Assembly (NCBI GenBank): GCA_023446735.1
Contig: JAEXPQ010000073.1
Span: 1-36,248 of the forward strand
Reading direction: 5' to 3'
Origin: Verrucomicrobiota bacterium
GTDB taxonomy: Bacteria; Verrucomicrobiota; Verrucomicrobiia; Opitutales; Opitutaceae
Length of the DNA stretch: 36,248 nt
Positions 31,865-36,248 of the stretch are shown piece by piece. A program made the position numbers and the translations under genes. The notes under the pieces are model-generated. The model was not told the DNA's origin. It ran no database searches and saw only the letters and a list, made by a program, of their open reading frames with translations. Numbering within the stretch: position 1 is the stretch's first letter; each line of letters starts with the position of its first letter.

Positions 31865-33031
31865 ATGGCGCCCCGCAAACGCATCGTCCTGCTCGGAGCC
31901 ACCGGCTCCATCGGCGAGAACACCCTGCGCGTGATCGCCGCGCACTCCGACCGCTTGGAGCTCGTCGGCATCGGCGCCCGCGCCAGCACCGCCAAGCTCG
32001 CCGCCATCGCGCGGCGTTTCGGCGTGAAGCACGTCGCCCTCACCTGCCCCGACGCCGCCGCGGCCGCGCACCGCGACGCCCACTTTCCCGCCGGCACCAC
32101 GCTCCACGCCGGCCCCGAGGCGCTCACCACGCTCGCCACGCTGCCCGAGGCCGATCTGGTGCTCGTGGCCGTCGTCGGCACGACCGCGCTCCAGCCCACG
32201 CTCGCCGCCATCGCCGCCGGCAAGGACATCGCGCTGGCCTCGAAGGAGATTCTTGTGATGGCCGGCAAGTTCGTCATGGCCGCCGCCCGCGAGCGCGGCG
32301 TGCGCCTGCTGCCGGTCGACAGCGAGCACAACGCCCTCTTCCAGTGCCTCGGCAGCGAGCCGACACGCGCGATCCGTCGCGTGATCGTGACCGCCTCCGG
32401 TGGCGCCTTCCGGGATCGGCCGATGGCCGACTTGGCCAACGTCACCCCCGAGGACGCGTTGCGCCATCCCAACTGGTCGATGGGGCCGAAGATCACCGTC
32501 GATTCCGCCACACTCGCCAACAAGGGCCTCGAGATGATCGAGGCGCAGTGGCTCTTCGGCCTGCGCGCCGAACAGGTCGAGGCCGTGCTGCACCCGCAGA
32601 GCATCGTGCACGGCCTCGTCGAATACGTCGACGGCTCCATCCTCGCGCAGCTCACGCCGCCGAGCATGACCTTCGCGATCCAGCACACGCTGCTCTTCCC
32701 CGAGCGTCTCGCCGGCGTGGAGCCCACGCTCGATTTCGCGAAGCTGCTCACGCTCGATTTCCGCCCGGTGGACGACTCGCGCTACCCCTGCCTGCGCCAC
32801 GCCCGCGAGGCCATGCGCGCCGGCGGCACCGCCCCCGCGATCTTCAACGCCGCCAACGAGGTGGCCGTCGCCGCCTTCCTCGCCCACAAGCTGCCCTTCC
32901 TCGCGATCGCGCACGTGGTGGGCGAAACGCTCGCCCGGGTCCCCGCCGTGGAACCGGCGACGCTCGACGAGGTCCTCGACGCCGACCAACAAGCCCGCGT
33001 CACCGCGAAACAACTGCTCGCCGGCGCCTGA
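31865..33031 (+). CDS. dxr: 1-deoxy-D-xylulose-5-phosphate reductoisomerase
   Basis: A 388-residue cytoplasmic enzyme, second step of the MEP isoprenoid pathway, which supplies the precursors used by UppS next door. The NADPH site is IVLLGATGSIGENTLRVI (residues 7-24). The metal and substrate sites are LASKEILVMAG, PVDSEHNALFQCL, TASGGAFRD and HPNWSMGPKITVDSATLANK, with GLEMIEA following. The C-terminal helix domain (IFNAANEVAVAAFL) is present. All active-site motifs and the full length are intact. ATG 31865 is 20 bp after cdsA; rseP follows after 21 bp. Confidence 0.98.
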   Translation: MAPRKRIVLLGATGSIGENTLRVIAAHSDRLELVGIGARASTAKLAAIARRFGVKHVALTCPDAAAAAHRDAHFPAGTTLHAGPEALTTLATLPEADLVLVAVVGTTALQPTLAAIAAGKDIALASKEILVMAGKFVMAAARERGVRLLPVDSEHNALFQCLGSEPTRAIRRVIVTASGGAFRDRPMADLANVTPEDALRHPNWSMGPKITVDSATLANKGLEMIEAQWLFGLRAEQVEAVLHPQSIVHGLVEYVDGSILAQLTPPSMTFAIQHTLLFPERLAGVEPTLDFAKLLTLDFRPVDDSRYPCLRHAREAMRAGGTAPAIFNAANEVAVAAFLAHKLPFLAIAHVVGETLARVPAVEPATLDEVLDADQQARVTAKQLLAGA

Positions 33032-33052
33032 ACGTTCCCGCGCTTCCCCTTC

Positions 33053-34486
33053 ATGCCCGACTCCCTGCTCTCCAGCCCGCTCGCCGTCGCCATCGGCATC
33101 GTCTGCCTCACGGCCTGCATCTTCATCCACGAGCTGGGGCATTTCCTGGCGGCCCGCTGGCGCGGGGCGCACGTGCCGCGGTTCTCGGTCTTCGGTCTCG
33201 GCAACCCGATCATCAAGCGCACCTGGCGCGGCGTGGAGTGGTGCATCTGCTGGATCCCCTTCGGCGCGTACGTGCAGATTCCGCAACTGGCCGACCTCGG
33301 CGAGATCGAGGGCGGCGAAGCCGACAAGAACGCCCCGCCCCGCCCGCCGCTCGGCTATCTCGACAAGGTCATCGTCGCCCTCGCCGGTCCGGTCTTCAAC
33401 CTACTCTTCGCGCTCGTGCTGGCGTCCGTGCTGTGGGTCGTGGGCGAGGAGCGCAGCGCCGAAATGGCCACGACGCGCATCGGCTATGTGGCGACCACGA
33501 TCAAGCTCTCCGACGGTCGCGAAGTCCCCAGCCCCGCCGCCCAGGCCGGGCTGCGTGAGGGCGATGTCGTCCGCTCGCTCGACGGCCGGCCGACCAAGGA
33601 ATGGCAGGACATCCTCAACGGCATCGTCCTCGGAGCGGGCCAGATCGACGGCGAGCGCGCCGCAGTCTTCGTCGTCGAACGCGACGGCCAGCCGCTCACG
33701 TTCACCGTCCGCCCCCAGCTCGCCACCGAGGAGAAGGTCCGGCGCATCGGCATCTCGCCCTACGTGGAGACCAAGATCCACTCCGTCGCCGCCGACTCTC
33801 CAGCCGCCCGCGCCGGCTTCCAGAAGGACGACCGCATCGAGGCGATCGACGGCGTCCTGATCCGCAGTTTCGCAGCGCTTGACGAGGGGCTGCGCAAGAA
33901 CGCGGAACGCGCGGTCACGGTGCGCGTGCTCCGCGCGGGGGCCCCGCTCGACCTGACCCTGCCGACCGGTTCCGCCGGCGGCATGGGCGCCAAGCTCGGC
34001 CTGTTGTTCACCACCGACTTCGCATTGGTCCACACCGATCCGCTCACGCAGGTCGGCGGTTTCATCGGAAACACGTTCCGCACCCTCGGCAGCCTCATCA
34101 ACCCGTTTTCCGATGTGGGCCTGTCGAAGATGGGCGGCCCGATCGGCATCGTCGCCGGCTTCACCCAGGCCGCCCAAGCCGGCCCGCGCGTCGTGCTCTG
34201 GCTCACCATCCTGATCAACGTGGCCTTGGCGGTCTTCAACCTCCTGCCGATCCCGGTGCTCGACGGCGGTCACATCGCCTTCGCGACGATCGCCAAGCTC
34301 CGGGGCCGCCCGATCAACCCCGAGTTCATCGGCAAGCTCCAGCTGGCCTTCTTCGTTCTGCTCATCTCGATGATGCTCTACGTGAGCACCCACGATGTGC
34401 GCCGCCTGCGCCGCGATTCACGTCCGGCCGCCGAGGAGAAACAGCCCGAGAAGACGCCCGAGTCCCCCGCGCCGGCCAAACCCTGA
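33053..34486 (+). CDS. rseP: Site-2 metalloprotease RseP
   Basis: A 477-residue inner-membrane zinc protease that performs regulated intramembrane proteolysis, for example of anti-sigma factors, and clears signal peptides. The zinc site HELGH (residues 26-30) lies in the first membrane segment. The second metal motif NLLPIPVLDGGHI lies at about 396-408. Two PDZ domains sit between: SPAAQAGLREGDVVRSLDG (about 160-180) and SPAARAGFQKDDRIEAIDG (about 247-265). The membrane-proximal FGLGNPIIKRTWRGVEW and PFGAYVQIPQL are typical. The soluble C-terminal tail is Glu/Pro-rich. It is the last gene of the uppS-cdsA-dxr-rseP series, a conserved order in many bacteria. The partner anti-sigma factor is not in the window. 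Confidence 0.95.
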   Translation: MPDSLLSSPLAVAIGIVCLTACIFIHELGHFLAARWRGAHVPRFSVFGLGNPIIKRTWRGVEWCICWIPFGAYVQIPQLADLGEIEGGEADKNAPPRPPLGYLDKVIVALAGPVFNLLFALVLASVLWVVGEERSAEMATTRIGYVATTIKLSDGREVPSPAAQAGLREGDVVRSLDGRPTKEWQDILNGIVLGAGQIDGERAAVFVVERDGQPLTFTVRPQLATEEKVRRIGISPYVETKIHSVAADSPAARAGFQKDDRIEAIDGVLIRSFAALDEGLRKNAERAVTVRVLRAGAPLDLTLPTGSAGGMGAKLGLLFTTDFALVHTDPLTQVGGFIGNTFRTLGSLINPFSDVGLSKMGGPIGIVAGFTQAAQAGPRVVLWLTILINVALAVFNLLPIPVLDGGHIAFATIAKLRGRPINPEFIGKLQLAFFVLLISMMLYVSTHDVRRLRRDSRPAAEEKQPEKTPESPAPAKP

Positions 34487-34521
34487 GGCAACGATTCGGC
34501 CTCGGAACGGCAGTTCGGGCA

Positions 34522-34680
34522 GGTCACAGAGGCAGAGGAGAGACGGAAGGAGAGCACAGAGAAGAACGTGGGGAGGCCGCTCGCTGGTTCGGAAAAGTCC
34601 CCCCAATCTCTTGTTTATGGGAGAGCATACGCTCCTCCGCGCTCTCTGTCCTCCTGCGTTATCTCAGTGTCCTCTGTGCC
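34522..34680. repeat. Imperfect inverted repeat of CACAGAGG-type words
   Basis: The left arm (34522-34570) has CACAGAGG, CAGAGGAG and GCACAGAG. The right arm (34640-34680) has the inverse (CTCTGTCC, CCTCTGTG). The arms flank a roughly 70-bp spacer. They fill the 229-bp gap between rseP and the truncated LysR gene, where no other gene is seen. Confidence 0.65.
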
Positions 34681-34715
34681 CAACCGCTTGGCTGAACCTG
34701 AACGGGCCACAGCCC

Positions 34716-35030
34716 TCACGCCGCTGCAAAGGCACCGGCCGACGACACCGCCTCGGCCTGACCTAAATTGTCCACTTCCTGCCGGGCCTGCTCCATTTCG
34801 CGCAGGATACGTTCCGCCTTTTCCAAGAACAGGCCGCCCCTAGGAGTGAGGGCCAACCGCCGCCCGTTGCGCTCCAACAGGCGGCACCCGAGGTCGTTCT
34901 CCAGGGCGCGCATGGAATGACTGATCGCACTCTGGGTGAGATGCAGTTCCTGCGCCGCGAGCGTAAAGCTTTGGCGACGAACGACGGTGACAAAAGCGAG
35001 CAACTGTCGGCTGTCGATCGGGCGTTTCAT
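34716..35030 (-). CDS. LysR-type regulator reduced to its DNA-binding domain
   Basis: A 104-residue protein. MKRPIDSRQLLAFVTVVRRQ, then SFTLAAQELHLTQSAISHSM and RALENDLGCRLLERNGRR, form a complete LysR winged helix-turn-helix and the start of the linker helix (EKAERILREMEQARQEVDNL). The roughly 200-residue effector domain is missing; the frame ends after a short Ala-rich tail. I see no trace of the domain in other frames towards 34487; that stretch is repeat sequence. ATG 35030 gives the canonical N-terminus. It is divergent from the MFS gene with 104 bp between, the usual regulator-target layout. It may be a decayed gene or a free-standing DNA-binding domain. Confidence 0.82.
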   Translation of the reverse strand: MKRPIDSRQLLAFVTVVRRQSFTLAAQELHLTQSAISHSMRALENDLGCRLLERNGRRLALTPRGGLFLEKAERILREMEQARQEVDNLGQAEAVSSAGAFAAA

Positions 35031-35134
35031 GTTCAGTGGTGACCGCCCGCGAAGGCGGCGCCCTCTCCTAAGCAGCCCGCGCGCCAACCGTCTTCCCGAT
35101 TGAAACTGCGCCGGGCCGGGCCGTTGCTTGAGCC

Positions 35135-36248
35135 GTGGACCAAGCCACCCGCCAAGCCCTTCGCTCGTTTCCCCCTGCCATGTGGGTTGTGGCGGCGGGT
35201 AACTTCGTGAACCGGTTCGGCAGCTTCGTCGTCCCGTTACTCGCGCTCCACCTCACCCACCTCGGGTTTGCCGCGGAGCAGATCGGAATCGTGCTCGGTG
35301 CCTACGGCCTCGGGCGCCTGGGCTCGTCGCTGCTCGGCGGGGTCTGGACCGATCGTCATGGGCACCGCTTCGTAATCGCCGTTTCGATGTTCAGCTCCGC
35401 AGCCGGCATGCTGGTGCTGGGATGGCTGACGAACTACCACGCGATCCTCGCGATGGTCCTGTTCCAGGGGTTCGCCTCCGAACTGTTCCGCCCTGCATCC
35501 AGCGCGCTCATCGCCGAACTCGCCCCGGCCGAGCACCGGCTCACGGCCTTCGCGCTCAACCGCCTCGCCGTCAACGCCGGCTTCGCCCTCGGCCCGGCCA
35601 TCGGCGGAATCCTCGCCCATATCTCCTTCCACTGGATCTTCGTCGGCAACGCCTTGGCCGACCTCATCTACGGCGTGCTCGCCTGGCGTGGCCTGCCCGC
35701 CAAGGTGGCGCACCCCACGGCCACCGCCGCCGACGACGACGGCAAATGGAGCGCCGTGTTCGCCGACCACCGCCTGCTGCTGTTCCTCGCGGCGATCTTC
35801 CCGATGACGTTCATCTTCATGCAGGGCTCCTCGAGCTTCGCGCTCTACACCGCCGACCTCGGCTTCTCGCCGCGGGACTTCGGCCTGCTGCTCGGTGTGA
35901 ACGGCATCCTGATCGTCACCTGCGAACTCACGCTGACGGGCGTCACGCGCCGCTTCGCGCCGGTGAACGTCCTCATGCTCGGCTACACGCTGCTCGGCGT
36001 CGGCTACGCGCTCACCGGCTTGGCCAACCATTTCGCCACACTCGCGCTCACCGTCGTCGTCTGGACCTGCGGCGAAATGATCAGCGCCCCGGTGCAAAGC
36101 GCGGTGCTCGCCAACATGGCCCCGCCGCACCTGCGCGGCCGCTACATGGCCGCGGCCACGTTGATGTGGTCGCTGGCCACCATCATCGGCCCCTCGCTCG
36201 GCAGTTTCCTCTACGGCTGGAGCCCCAGCTTCCTCTGGTTCTTCGCCG
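35135..36248 (+). CDS. Major facilitator superfamily transporter (3' end outside window)
   Basis: An inner-membrane secondary transporter, 371 residues visible with the frame still open at the window end. Hydrophobic helices alternate with short loops from AMWVVAAGNFVNRFGSFVVP onwards. The MFS motif A between helices 2 and 3 reads LGGVWTDRHGHRFV. LNRLAVNAGFALGPAIGG marks helix 5, and a central loop (KVAHPTATAADDDGKWSAVF) splits the two halves. It resembles MdtH-like drug-efflux permeases, but the substrate cannot be read. I chose GTG 35135; ATG 35180, 15 codons in, is the alternative. It is divergent from a truncated LysR gene that may have controlled it. Confidence 0.88.
   Translation, partial: MDQATRQALRSFPPAMWVVAAGNFVNRFGSFVVPLLALHLTHLGFAAEQIGIVLGAYGLGRLGSSLLGGVWTDRHGHRFVIAVSMFSSAAGMLVLGWLTNYHAILAMVLFQGFASELFRPASSALIAELAPAEHRLTAFALNRLAVNAGFALGPAIGGILAHISFHWIFVGNALADLIYGVLAWRGLPAKVAHPTATAADDDGKWSAVFADHRLLLFLAAIFPMTFIFMQGSSSFALYTADLGFSPRDFGLLLGVNGILIVTCELTLTGVTRRFAPVNVLMLGYTLLGVGYALTGLANHFATLALTVVVWTCGEMISAPVQSAVLANMAPPHLRGRYMAAATLMWSLATIIGPSLGSFLYGWSPSFLWFFA

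Noticed and set aside
35237..36130. 297-codon minus-strand open frame under the MFS gene
   Set aside because: The plus-strand frame encodes regular membrane helices and an MFS motif A; the minus-strand frame is polar and low-complexity.

Overview
The window is GC-rich and densely coded. It most resembles a chromosome segment of a Gram-negative verrucomicrobium, probably of the Opitutaceae type. Three things suggest this: an inverted repeat at lexA close to the verrucomicrobial LexA motif; secreted proteins ending in a W...ADPDGAGL.NL.RYA C-terminal module; and many palindromic intergenic repeats. This assignment is an inference from content, not a database match. Many starts are GTG or lack a clear Shine-Dalgarno sequence.

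Region 1 (1-4364): the 3' part of metH, then a small accessory patch. The last 72-133 bp of metH occur three times (1251-1383, 2058-2129, 2802-2934). The copies separate a SAM methyltransferase, a toxin-antitoxin pair with a frameshifted toxin, and a low-GC DUF2971 gene. A GNAT acetyltransferase closes the patch. metH itself carries an in-frame palindromic insertion.

Region 2 (4605-11247, minus strand): a complete SOS mutagenesis cassette, lexA-imuA-imuB-dnaE2, with a 22-bp inverted repeat touching the lexA start as likely LexA operator. Each of the three gaps holds an inverted-repeat element.

Region 3 (11401-18340): a DUF3108 protein, a TPR protein with a one-base frameshift, an alkyladenine DNA glycosylase, a PfkB sugar kinase, tRNA-Arg(UCU), a GlcG/HbpS-like protein and a secreted GH3 glycosidase.

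Region 4 (18409-23671): two large secreted proteins (a glycine-rich, choice-of-anchor-Q type and a Calx-beta type). They share a 5' leader and a C-terminal module, with an orphan fragment of that module between them.

Region 5 (23672-28657): an amino-sugar locus. An AraC regulator is divergent from a NagB/PIG-L fusion, which overlaps a GH20 hexosaminidase. Together they could release and process N-acetylhexosamine.

Region 6 (28787-36248): an aldo/keto reductase whose C-terminal ferredoxin-like region lacks cysteines; the envelope/isoprenoid cluster uppS-cdsA-dxr-rseP; then a LysR protein reduced to its DNA-binding domain, divergent from an MFS transporter that runs off the window.
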